DNA from: Streptomyces sp. NRRL S-244 | GTDB taxonomy: Bacteria; Actinomycetota; Actinomycetes; Streptomycetales; Streptomycetaceae | Reading direction: 5' to 3' | DNA length: 64,000 nt | NCBI RefSeq assembly: GCF_000717915.1 | Contig: NZ_JOCX01000012.1 | Span: forward strand, 186,001-250,000 | Shown here: positions 28,352 to 35,924 of the stretch, in pieces | Layout of the letters: each line of letters opens with the position of its first letter | Position numbering within the stretch: the first letter of the stretch is position 1 | The notes under the pieces: model-generated | Told to the model about the DNA's origin: nothing | What the model saw: only the letters and a program-made list of their open reading frames with translations | Database searches by the model: none | Made by a program: the position numbers and the translations under genes

Positions 28352-30216
28352 CAGCCGTCCTCGCCCACTGCCGTAGCCACTGCCACTGCCGCGGCCGCCG
28401 ACACCGACGCCGTCCCGGCCGCGGCTTCGATGGACCCCGCCGTGTCCTCCACCGTCCCACCCGCCCCGATGTACCGGATGCGGTGCGCGGCCCCGTGTCC
28501 CGGATACGGCGGGCTGAACCGGTGCAGCTGGGTGCTCAGTACCTCCGCCGGCACGGGATGGGGCCGGACGGCATTGCGCCTGACCAGCTCCGCCTCCTCG
28601 ACCAGCACCACCGCCTGGGTGACCAGCGCGTCCCGGCGCCGCGCGACCGCACCGGCCAGGCCCCGCTGCTGTTCGGTGAGGGAGGTGGCGTCCCACACCA
28701 CCGTGGAACCGGCTCCCGCCGCCGCGGCCAGCGCGGCGTCCAGCCGGTCCAGGCCCTCGCGCAGCACGTCCGCATTGGCCCGCTGGTCGGCCCGGGAACC
28801 CCGGGCGGCGCGCAGATCGTCCAGACTGATGTACGCGGCCACGCCCGGCAGGCTCCGGGCGTAGGTGCTCTTCCCGCTGCCCGAGGGCCCGCACAGCTGC
28901 ACCAGCCGCGGGAAGCCGCCGTCCCGCCACCGCCAGGTCGCGGCCACCGCCTCCTCGGCGGTGGAGATCCCGCCCCGCCCGAACGCCTCCCGGGCCTCCG
29001 CCCAGCAGCGGTCCGCCGCGTCCGCGCCGAGACCCCCGAGGGCCTCCCGCAGCCCCGCGCGCAGCGGGCCCAGCGGATCGGGGCCGAGCAGCCCCGCCTC
29101 CTCGGCGTACAGCGCGGACCACTCGACGCACTCCCGCGCCTCGGCATCCGCCGCATCCCCCGCGGCCGCCCCCGCGAGCGCGTGCAGCACCCCGAGATCG
29201 GCGGCGACGGCCATCCGGACCAGCCCGGCCCGCCGCCCCTCGTCCGGGAACGGCCGCTGCAGGTACGGGTAGAGCCCGACCAGGTCGGCGACCCGCCGGG
29301 CGAGCGGCATGCCGACCGGCCCCGCTGCCAGCCACGCCCCGATCCGGGCCCGCGGCGCGCAGTGCAGTACGGCGGCCAGCACCCCGGCCAACCGGTCCTC
29401 GCCGGTGCGGCGGGATGCGAGCGCGTCGAGCCGGCCCGCCACCTCGGCGACGACCTGCTCGACTCCCGCGAGGACCGTCTCGGCTCCCGCGGCGACCGGC
29501 TCGACTCCGCCGCCGACGGGCGCGGACTCCAGGCCGAGGGCGGCCGCCAACTGCGCCGCATCGGGCTCGGAGCCCGAGCGCACCGCCCACAGCGGGGCCT
29601 GCGGACCGAGTCCGTTCGCCACCACCTGCGCGTACATCCAGTGCGTGTCCGTCTGTACGTGGCCGCCCCGCACCCACTTGGCGACGTACCGCCCGAAGTC
29701 CGCCCGCGCGAACCCGGCCACCGTCCGTACGACGTACCCCTCCTGCCGCGTGGTGTCGAGCCGCAGCTTGCGCAGCGCGCGTTCGTCGAAGACGCCGCGC
29801 CAGAGCACGCGTGGGGTGGGCACCCCGAGGCCGTGCAGGAAGCTCACGGTCCGGTCCCAGTCCAGGCAGTGCTCGCCGGCCCACACCGAGAACCCGTAGA
29901 ACCAGCTGTCGAGGTCCTCGTACGGGAGCGAGTGGCGGGCGTACAGGTTCTCCCCGCACACCCGCCACCCCGCCGGTATGCCGGCGCCGATCCGGCTCTG
30001 GAGGCCCTTGACCCAGGCCCGTGAGGGGTGGTGGCCCGAGTCCAGCGAGCGCGCGTGGAGGCCGTCCGCGTACAGGGTGGTGTTCTCCCCGTCGAGCTTC
30101 TCGGTGACCACGACCTCACGCCCGGCCAGCCCCGCGAGCCCGGCGGCGCGCACGTCGTCCGCCGCCGCCCCGGGGGACCAGGGCAGGTGCGGGGTACGGG
30201 GGTAGTGCGTGCGCAT
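28351..30216 (-). CDS. RNA ligase-polynucleotide kinase fusion, 621 aa
   Basis: Predicted RNA-repair enzyme. The ligase domain (about 1-215) carries motif I K40-L-D-G43, motif III near WFYGFSVW, motif IV QEGYVVR (E159) and motif V YVAKWVR (K180). An alpha-helical domain of unknown role spans about 220-430. The kinase domain (about 436-585) has Walker A GPSGSGKS (443-450), a T4-PNK-like SLDDLR (D466/D467) and conserved VVWDATSL. So it can in principle phosphorylate 5'-OH RNA and then seal it. The C-terminal 30 residues are low-complexity Ala. ATG 30216 (MRTHYPRTPH, GGAG upstream) is preferred over ATG 30240. Its stop overlaps the next start, so the two proteins are made together. Confidence 0.87.
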   Translation of the reverse strand: MRTHYPRTPHLPWSPGAAADDVRAAGLAGLAGREVVVTEKLDGENTTLYADGLHARSLDSGHHPSRAWVKGLQSRIGAGIPAGWRVCGENLYARHSLPYEDLDSWFYGFSVWAGEHCLDWDRTVSFLHGLGVPTPRVLWRGVFDERALRKLRLDTTRQEGYVVRTVAGFARADFGRYVAKWVRGGHVQTDTHWMYAQVVANGLGPQAPLWAVRSGSEPDAAQLAAALGLESAPVGGGVEPVAAGAETVLAGVEQVVAEVAGRLDALASRRTGEDRLAGVLAAVLHCAPRARIGAWLAAGPVGMPLARRVADLVGLYPYLQRPFPDEGRRAGLVRMAVAADLGVLHALAGAAAGDAADAEARECVEWSALYAEEAGLLGPDPLGPLRAGLREALGGLGADAADRCWAEAREAFGRGGISTAEEAVAATWRWRDGGFPRLVQLCGPSGSGKSTYARSLPGVAAYISLDDLRAARGSRADQRANADVLREGLDRLDAALAAAAGAGSTVVWDATSLTEQQRGLAGAVARRRDALVTQAVVLVEEAELVRRNAVRPHPVPAEVLSTQLHRFSPPYPGHGAAHRIRYIGAGGTVEDTAGSIEAAAGTASVSAAAAVAVATAVGEDG

Positions 30217-30252
30217 GGCCGGCTCCAGCAGTGACGACATGGGTTCGGCGTC

Positions 30253-30282
30253 ACTCTAGGTATCCGGAGCCGGGGCATCCAA
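30253..30282 (-). promoter_or_regulatory. Predicted promoter of the RNA-repair operon
   Basis: On the minus strand TTGGAT (30282-30277), an 18-base spacer and TAGAGT (30258-30253) fit the Streptomyces housekeeping pattern (TTGACN, TAGRRT). The start site would fall near 30246, leaving a leader of about 30 bases to ATG 30216. Confidence 0.5.
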
Positions 30283-30294
30283 TCAATAACGCGG

Positions 30295-30341
30295 CCCCTC
30301 GGGCTTCAGGGCCTCAGGGCCTCGACCCCTCGGGCCTCAGG
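30295..30341. repeat. 17-bp direct repeat at the end of the TIGR03086 gene
   Basis: CCCCTCGGG(C)(T/C)TCAGGG occurs at 30295-30311 and 30325-30341, with further CCTCAGGG copies between. On the minus strand it lies just past the stop at 30337 and could fold into alternative GGGCCTGA/TCAGGCCC-type stems. It is probably a terminator region or simply slippage-prone sequence. Confidence 0.5.
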
Positions 30342-30981
30342 GCCGGCGGCCGGCCCAGGCCACCAGCCGGTCGACGGCCGGGGCGTCGGGGTCCACGGTC
30401 ACGACCTCGGCGAACGGGATGCGCCCGCCGCGGGTTTCGGCCGGCAGCGCGCGACGTACGACGCCGATCACCCGCTCGATCAGGGCCGTGTCCCAGTCGG
30501 GGCTCTGGCCGGTCGCCTTGGCGAGGTCCCAGGTGTGCACGATGAGTTCGTGGGTGTACACGGCCGCGGCGGCCGCGCCCGGCAGGACGCCCATCGGAAG
30601 GCGCAGCTTCCGGTCGAGGATGTCCGGGTCCGCCCACACCTCCGCCACCTCGCGGGCGCCCGGCTCCCAGGCCGCCGCCCAGGCGCCGTCGGCGATCTCG
30701 TCGGCGAAGGAGGGGACGCTGAACGGGTCTTCGCCCCGCCCGATCACCGAGATCCGGCGGACGACGGCGACGAGGTGGCTGGACAGCCGCCGGACGTCGA
30801 ACTCGTCGCAGGGGGTCTGGGCGTCGTACTGCTCGGGCCGCACGGCGGCGAGGGTACGGCCCGCCAGCTCAACGGCCGCGGCGAGGTCGAGCCGCGGATC
30901 GAAGGAGGGGGCGGAAGAGGAGGCGACGACGGTCCCGGTGTCGGTGGAGGTGGTCTCGATGAGCTGCTTGGTCTCGTTCAT
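30337..30981 (-). CDS. TIGR03086-family metal-binding (DinB/MDMPI-like) protein, 214 aa
   Basis: Four-helix DinB/mycothiol-maleylpyruvate-isomerase-like protein. After a Thr/Ser-rich N-terminus (about 1-27) the fold begins with DPRLDLAAAVELAGRTLAAV. It shows the family motifs TPCDEFDVRRLSSHLVAV (first His ligand) and YTHELIVHTWDLAKATG (further His/Glu ligands), consistent with a divalent-metal site. Actinobacterial members are thought to be mycothiol-dependent transferases; the substrate here is unknown. It is divergent from a WYL regulator with a perfect operator between them, so it is probably that regulator's target. The ATG at 30981 lies 20 bp from the operator. Confidence 0.82.
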   Translation of the reverse strand: MNETKQLIETTSTDTGTVVASSSAPSFDPRLDLAAAVELAGRTLAAVRPEQYDAQTPCDEFDVRRLSSHLVAVVRRISVIGRGEDPFSVPSFADEIADGAWAAAWEPGAREVAEVWADPDILDRKLRLPMGVLPGAAAAAVYTHELIVHTWDLAKATGQSPDWDTALIERVIGVVRRALPAETRGGRIPFAEVVTVDPDAPAVDRLVAWAGRRP

Positions 30982-30999
30982 GTGTTCATCCTGAAAGCC

Positions 31000-31024
31000 A
31001 AACTGGCCACCTTCTGGCCAGTTT
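31000..31024. promoter_or_regulatory. Perfect inverted-repeat operator between TIGR03086 gene and WYL regulator
   Basis: Arms AAACTGGCCA and TGGCCAGTTT (10 perfect pairs) flank the 5-base spacer CCTTC. The centre CA-CCTTC-TG is identical to that of the operator at 6889-6925 although the outer half-sites differ. Confidence 0.78.
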
Positions 31025-31089
31025 TCCGAAGAGAATGAAACGGACCGCGAAAGACGGGAACGTCACCGACGCGCAAGGAAAAGAGACAC

Positions 31090-32076
31090 ATGAGAGCCGA
31101 CCGCTTGGTGGCGACCCTGCTGTTCCTCCAGGAGCGCGGCCGCGTCACCGTCCCCGAAGTGGCCGCCGAACTGGAGGTGTCCGAGCGCACCGCGCGCCGC
31201 GATCTGGAGGCCCTGGCCGCGTCCGGGATCCCCGTCTACTCGCAGCGCGGCCGCGGCGGCGGCTGGTCCCTCGTCGGCGGGGCCCGTACCAACCTCACCG
31301 GCCTGACCGCCGACGAGATCCGGGCGCTCTTCTTCGTCACCGGGCCCCTGACCGCCACCCCGGAACTGCGCACCACGCTGCGCAAGCTGGTCCGGGCCCT
31401 GCCGCCCACCTTGCGCGCGGAGGCCGAGGCCGCCACCCGCGCCGGAGTCGTCGACGCCACCGACTGGTCCCGCAACGCCGTCACCGCCGATGCCGCCCAC
31501 CGCTCCGCGCTCCAGGGCGCCGTCGTCGACGGGATCCGCGTCCGCCTCGGGTACGCGGGCGTGGGCAAACCGGCCGGCGAGCGTACGGTCGACCCCCTCG
31601 GGCTCGTCGCCAAGGCGGGGCTCGACTACCTGGTCGCCGGTACGGACAAGGGCCTGCGCACCTTCCGGCTCAGCCGGGTCACCTCCGTCGAGCCGACCGG
31701 CGAACCCGTGGTCCGGCCGCCCGATTTCGACCTCGCCACGGCCTGGCGCGCCCTGTCCGGGGCGTTCCAGGACGGCATGTACGCGGTGACCGCGCGGGCG
31801 CGCGTCCGCCCCGACACGCTGGCCCTGCTGCAACGGTTCCTCGGCGGCCGGGTGCGCGTCGGCGGTCCGCTGCCCGACGGCTGGACCGAGGTGTGGGTCG
31901 ACGGCCCGGCCGCCAAGGCGCTGGCCGGGCACCTGGCGGGGCTGGGGGACGGAGTCGAGGTCCTGGAGCCGCCCGAGGTACGGCAGCGGCTGGCCCGGCT
32001 CGGCGCCGAACTCACGGCGATGTACGCGGGGGAGGAGGCGGGGAAGGGCGCGCCGGACACACCGCCCGGTCAGTAG
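31090..32076 (+). CDS. HTH/WYL-domain transcriptional regulator, 328 aa
   Basis: Second WYL regulator of the window. The winged helix (MRADRLVATLLFLQERGRVT, AAELEVSERTARRDLEAL) is close in sequence to that of the gene at 6945. The WYL domain follows (VRLGYAGVGKPAGERTVDPL, GLDYLVAGTDKGLRTFRLSR), then a WCX tail with RVGGPLPDGWTEVWVDG. A purine-rich ribosome site (AAGGAAAAG) precedes the ATG. It probably represses itself and the divergent TIGR03086 gene. It overlaps the convergent NAD(P)-binding gene by 7 bp. Ligand unknown. Confidence 0.88.
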   Translation: MRADRLVATLLFLQERGRVTVPEVAAELEVSERTARRDLEALAASGIPVYSQRGRGGGWSLVGGARTNLTGLTADEIRALFFVTGPLTATPELRTTLRKLVRALPPTLRAEAEAATRAGVVDATDWSRNAVTADAAHRSALQGAVVDGIRVRLGYAGVGKPAGERTVDPLGLVAKAGLDYLVAGTDKGLRTFRLSRVTSVEPTGEPVVRPPDFDLATAWRALSGAFQDGMYAVTARARVRPDTLALLQRFLGGRVRVGGPLPDGWTEVWVDGPAAKALAGHLAGLGDGVEVLEPPEVRQRLARLGAELTAMYAGEEAGKGAPDTPPGQ

Positions 32077-32720
32077 CCGATGGTGAACCGCTTGCCCGCG
32101 TGCGCGTCGCGCTCGATCTCGTCGACCAGAGCCACGGCGTAGTCCTCGACCGAGACGTGGCTGCCGCCGTCCTCGTCCACGACCAGGTCGTCGAGGGCCA
32201 GCCGGTACGTGCCCGTGCGCGTGCCCGGCTCGATCTGCGCGGCGGGGCTCAGACAGCTCCAGCGCACTTCCTCGACGGGCACGGTGCGCAGGAAGTCCAG
32301 GGCCTCCCCGTGGGCGTGCATCAGCGCGCGGATCGGCTCCGGGATGCCCGCCGCGTCCCAGACCAGCGGGCCGCCGGGGGTACGCAGCGAGCCCGCCCCG
32401 CCCACGACGATCACCCGGGGGCGGGGGATGTCCGGGTCGAGCGTGCAGACGCCGCCGATCAGGGACTTGGCGGCGGCCACGAGGGTTCCCGGGTCCTCGG
32501 AGCCGGGGCCGACGGCGCTGACGACCACGTCCCGGCCGGCGGCCGCCTCGGCGACCGAGTGCGGGTCGAGGACGTCGCCGGGTACCACCTCGGCTCCGGA
32601 ATCCGCGAGCCGCGCGGGATCGCGGACGACCGCGGTGACCTGGTGGCCGCGGTCGAGCGCTTCGCGCAGCACGCGGGATCCGATGGTGCCGGTCGCGCCG
32701 AACAGGGCGATCTTCGCCAT
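32070..32720 (-). CDS. NAD(P)H-binding atypical SDR protein, 216 aa
   Basis: Single-domain Rossmann protein of the NmrA-like/NAD(P)-binding (NAD_binding_10) class. The dinucleotide loop is FGATGTIGSRVL at residues 7-18, followed by VVRDPARL and VVSAVGPG. It ends with a short Ile-Gly-Tyr tail typical of these flavin-reductase-like proteins. The Y-x-x-x-K of classical SDRs is absent, so catalysis, if any, differs. It is monocistronic. Its 3' end overlaps the WYL regulator gene. Confidence 0.82.
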   Translation of the reverse strand: MAKIALFGATGTIGSRVLREALDRGHQVTAVVRDPARLADSGAEVVPGDVLDPHSVAEAAAGRDVVVSAVGPGSEDPGTLVAAAKSLIGGVCTLDPDIPRPRVIVVGGAGSLRTPGGPLVWDAAGIPEPIRALMHAHGEALDFLRTVPVEEVRWSCLSPAAQIEPGTRTGTYRLALDDLVVDEDGGSHVSVEDYAVALVDEIERDAHAGKRFTIGY

Positions 32721-32874
32721 GGCGACTCCCTGGGGGTGGAGGCGGTACGGGCCTCAGGTCGGACCCGCGCCGCCCATCCAAGCGAACCGGCCCCCCGCCA
32801 CCCGGCAGCCGGGCCGAGTCCACACGGATGATCCGGCAGGATCCACCGGACACCGCCAACCATGCACGAGCTCG

Positions 32875-33357
32875 TTAGTGACACAAGGCGACGATGGACG
32901 GGGAGACCGTGCCCTTCGCCGCCTCGCACAGGGGTGCCATGTCGTACGTGCGCGCCGGCGCGGGCCGGGGCTTCGGCTGTGCGGGCTGACGCTTGCGGGG
33001 CCCCGGCTCCGGGGCGGGCCGTACGGGCCGTACGGGCCGTACGGGCCGCCCCGGCCGGACCGGCGCACGATCGCGGGTCCGGGGCTGCGGCGGCCGGCCC
33101 TCCTCGGCCCGCGCCGGGGCCAGGGCCGGCGCAGGAGGCTCCGGCACCGGCGCCGACGGGGTTTCCGACTCCGGCAGCCGCCCCAACGGCAAGGCTTCGA
33201 CCGGCGCCGCCGGGCCGCCGCCCGCCGTCCGGTCGGCGGCCGGAGTCGTACGGGCCGCCTCCGCGGGCCGGTCCGGCCGTACGGTCACGCACCCGGCGGT
33301 CAGCGCCACCGCGGCGAGGATCAGGGGCAGGGGCAGAGCCACCCGGCGCAACTGCAT
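32875..33357 (-). CDS. Proline-rich lipoprotein, copy 2, 160 aa
   Basis: Paralogue of the gene at 10457-10897. Signal MQLRRVALPLPLILAAVAL leads to lipobox LTAGC (C23). A VTVRPD sequence, the shared LPLGRLP motif and a long Pro/Arg/Glu linker follow. Within the linker is a VRPVRPVRP run encoded by a 9-bp GTACGGGCC repeat. The C-terminal module with two cysteines (LCEAAKGTVSPSIVALC) matches copy 1 at nearly every core position. The conserved ends around a variable, repeat-grown linker suggest a tethered wall or surface module. Function unknown. Confidence 0.72.
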   Translation of the reverse strand: MQLRRVALPLPLILAAVALTAGCVTVRPDRPAEAARTTPAADRTAGGGPAAPVEALPLGRLPESETPSAPVPEPPAPALAPARAEEGRPPQPRTRDRAPVRPGRPVRPVRPVRPAPEPGPRKRQPAQPKPRPAPARTYDMAPLCEAAKGTVSPSIVALCH

Positions 33358-33447
33358 CCGCCCACCCTGCCGTACGACGGCTGCCGGAGCCTACGCACCG
33401 TCACACACACGAGTGACGGCACTCCGGGCGGGGCTCAGGGGCGGGGC

Positions 33448-34647
33448 TCAGGGGCGGCCCTGCGCGGCCAGGCGGAGCAGGTGTTCCAGGGGCCCCCGGC
33501 GCAGCGGGCTGTCCGCCCAGAAGCGTTGCCAGGCCCAGGCCGCCGCCAGCGCCACGCCCGCGAAGCCCGCCAGCGCGCCCCAGGACGCGGCCCCGTGGGC
33601 CGGTCCGGCCAGCACCAGCGCATGCAGGACGTACGCGCTGAGCGCCATCGCCCCGAGCGCGGTCAGCGGCCGCAGCAGCCGTGCCCCGGCCCGGCCGCGC
33701 GCGGCGAGTACGAAGAGCCCGATGAGTGCGCAGCCCACCCCCGCGTTGCCGATCGTCTCCAGAGGGGTCTGGCTGTACGGGTCCGCCACCAGCAGCCAGT
33801 CCCACGAGGTGCTCGGCACGGCGCCGAACTGCCCCCGCAGCACCTCCCGTACGGGATCGGCCGCGCCGAGGGCCTCCGGGTGGCGGGCCGCGATCACGTC
33901 GAGCAGCCGCTCCCGGCCGCCGAGGAGGTGGGTGGCCACCCAGGCAGAGCCGTAGCCCGCGGCCGCGGCGGCCGCGCCCCACACCGCCATCCGCCGCGCG
34001 ACCCGGCGCTCGCGCAGATCGCACAGCCGGCCGAGGGCCAGTCCGACGAGGACGTAGGGGAAGTAGGTGGCCAGCGGATACGCACCCGTGAGCAGCAGCT
34101 CGCACAGCGTCCGGCCCAGCCCGTCCCAGTCGGTCAGGGCGGTGAGTTCGGGAACCGCGCCGCGCCCGGAGGCCTCGTACCCGAACACCGGGCCGAGCAG
34201 GAACGAGAGCAGCGGGCCGGCCACCACGCTGACCCCGGCGACGGCGGTGAGCACGGGGCTGGTCAGCCGGGTGAAGGGCTCGGCGGCGAGGAAGTAGACG
34301 GCGAAGAAGGCCAGGATGACGAGGATCCCGGGCCAGAGCGCGGCCAGCAGCAGGCCCAGCGCGGCCAGGACCGCGCAGCGGATCAGCAGCGGGCGGTAGC
34401 GCCGCGCCCAGCCGGCCGGCTGCTGCGCGGGGGTGCGGCAGCGCTGGGCGAGGGCGAGCGAGAACCCGGCGAGGAGGGTGAACAGCGCCGGCGCCCGCCC
34501 GTCGGCCGCGACGATGAGGTACCCGGCGCCCTCGGGCCGCGGGCCGGGGCCGACGTGCACGGCGAACATCCCGAGGACGGCCACACCGCGGACGGCGTCG
34601 ACGGCGGCAAGCCTGCCGCTGGCGCCGCTGCCCCTCGTCCCCGTCAT
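33448..34647 (-). CDS. DUF418/acyltransferase-like multi-pass membrane protein, 399 aa
   Basis: Integral membrane protein with about nine to ten hydrophobic segments. It opens with RLAAVDAVRGVAVLGMFAVH, the signature start of the DUF1624/acyltransferase-3-like (heparan acetyltransferase-type) family, and ends with the DUF418-like LTALGAMALSAYVLHALV segment. Such proteins are proposed to transfer acyl groups to extracytoplasmic carbohydrates. Its ATG overlaps the stop of the VanW-like gene by ATGA, so the two are co-translated. A repeated GGGGCTCAGGGGC surrounds its stop codon. Confidence 0.8.
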   Translation of the reverse strand: MTGTRGSGASGRLAAVDAVRGVAVLGMFAVHVGPGPRPEGAGYLIVAADGRAPALFTLLAGFSLALAQRCRTPAQQPAGWARRYRPLLIRCAVLAALGLLLAALWPGILVILAFFAVYFLAAEPFTRLTSPVLTAVAGVSVVAGPLLSFLLGPVFGYEASGRGAVPELTALTDWDGLGRTLCELLLTGAYPLATYFPYVLVGLALGRLCDLRERRVARRMAVWGAAAAAAGYGSAWVATHLLGGRERLLDVIAARHPEALGAADPVREVLRGQFGAVPSTSWDWLLVADPYSQTPLETIGNAGVGCALIGLFVLAARGRAGARLLRPLTALGAMALSAYVLHALVLAGPAHGAASWGALAGFAGVALAAAWAWQRFWADSPLRRGPLEHLLRLAAQGRP

Positions 34648-35705
34648 CCGCAGGTGATGCTGTCGCGCGGGGTGTAGCGGGTCTTCATCGTCTCCCGCTC
34701 GACCTCCTGGCCGCCCTGCACGAACACGCGGTCGACGGCGACGCCGAAGCCCTCCAGCGGGGACCGCGGTTCGCACTCGGGCCCGCTGTCGGTGCGGGTC
34801 GCCGGCTGCTTGACGTTCGTACGGGGTCCCCGGGTCGCGCGTATCTCCTCGTACTTCTTCGTACCGAGGAAGGTGATGGTGATGGACGTGTCGGTCGCCT
34901 CCGCCTGGATGGAGAGGGCCTTGCCCGAGTCGTTGGCGAAGCGCAGGTCGAGGCTGCCCCGGGCGACGGTGGCCTCGCGGCCCTCGGCGACGGATACCCG
35001 CCCCGAGCCGGCGAGCAGGAGCTTCGCCTCGGCCGGGCGGGGGACGGCCCGGCGCAGCGGATCGGCGAAGGCCGGCTCGGCCAGCAGGGCCTTGGCATCG
35101 AGGGTGGGGGCGAGGCGCCCGCTGCCGTCGTCCTTCAGGGAGAGGTGGCGGGCGAGGACGGCAGGGCCGACCGGTATGCGCTTGCCGTCGGCGGTGAGCG
35201 TGAGGGGGGCCGATACCGCGGGCTCGGCGAGCTCCTTCAGGGCCCGGCCGGTCTCCTGCTGTCCGATGCGGGGTTCCGCCCGGCGGACCGGCAGTCCGAG
35301 CGGGTCGCCGCCGCCGCCGTCGCCGCCGTCGGCGCGGGCGGCCCGGTCGACGGTGGCGGCGGTGTCCAACGACAGCCCGAGCGCAGCCGGTTCGGCCTGC
35401 TCGGTGCGGTCGCCGATGCGCAGCCCGAGCGGGGCGGCGGCGGCCGGGCCGAGTTCCCGGTCCAGGCGCCGGCCGGCCTCGGCCCGGCTGAGCCCGCCTG
35501 TGCCGACTCCGCGGACTTCGGTACCGGACGCGATGTCCTCGCCGGCCAGGAGCAGGCCGGCGGCGTACAGCCCGCCGAAGCCGAGGGCCGCGGCCCCGCC
35601 GGCCCCGCCGGCCACGCCCGCGACGGCGGGCGCGCTCCACCGCCGGGCGGGGGCGGCCCTGTTGGCCGTACCCGCGCCCGTGTCCGTACGGGAAGCGCGT
35701 CGCAT
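34644..35705 (-). CDS. VanW-family protein with apparent internal deletions, 353 aa
   Basis: Membrane-anchored wall protein of the VanW family: cytosolic tail, one TM helix (about 25-55), then a PG_binding_4-like region (ADGKRIPVGPAVLARHLSL). The C-terminal third (EGREATVARGSLDLRFAND, TDTSITITFLGTKKY, LEGFGVAVDRVFVQGGQEV) matches the end of the VanW domain. From my recollection of Streptomyces homologues (550-600 aa), two blocks are absent: about 90 residues near residue 130 and about 150-170 residues near 243, the latter removing most of the VanW core. Both joins keep frame. It is co-translated with the downstream acyltransferase-like gene. Probably non-functional as a VanW protein. Confidence 0.7.
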   Translation of the reverse strand: MRRASRTDTGAGTANRAAPARRWSAPAVAGVAGGAGGAAALGFGGLYAAGLLLAGEDIASGTEVRGVGTGGLSRAEAGRRLDRELGPAAAAPLGLRIGDRTEQAEPAALGLSLDTAATVDRAARADGGDGGGGDPLGLPVRRAEPRIGQQETGRALKELAEPAVSAPLTLTADGKRIPVGPAVLARHLSLKDDGSGRLAPTLDAKALLAEPAFADPLRRAVPRPAEAKLLLAGSGRVSVAEGREATVARGSLDLRFANDSGKALSIQAEATDTSITITFLGTKKYEEIRATRGPRTNVKQPATRTDSGPECEPRSPLEGFGVAVDRVFVQGGQEVERETMKTRYTPRDSITCG

Positions 35706-35924
35706 ACCGCTGTCTCTCCTCGGTCCGGTGACGTGGTCGGACCGGCGGTTTTCATGCCGCCAGTCCGCGCGACGAACGTACCAACGAGGACGTAACAAGG
35801 TAATAAGGAGGTATAGGGGTTGCAAAGCCGCGGTCAGGGACCGGGGTGGTGCGAGCGGCGTAACCCCCGGGCGGTGCGGGCTGTTGCACAGGCCGAGGGT
35901 CCACCCACGGTGAACGGAGTGCCG

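Noticed and set aside
30337..32076. Toxin-antitoxin pair (small protein plus regulator)
   Set aside because: The smaller gene is a DinB-like TIGR03086 protein and the regulator is WYL type; neither looks like a toxin or antitoxin.
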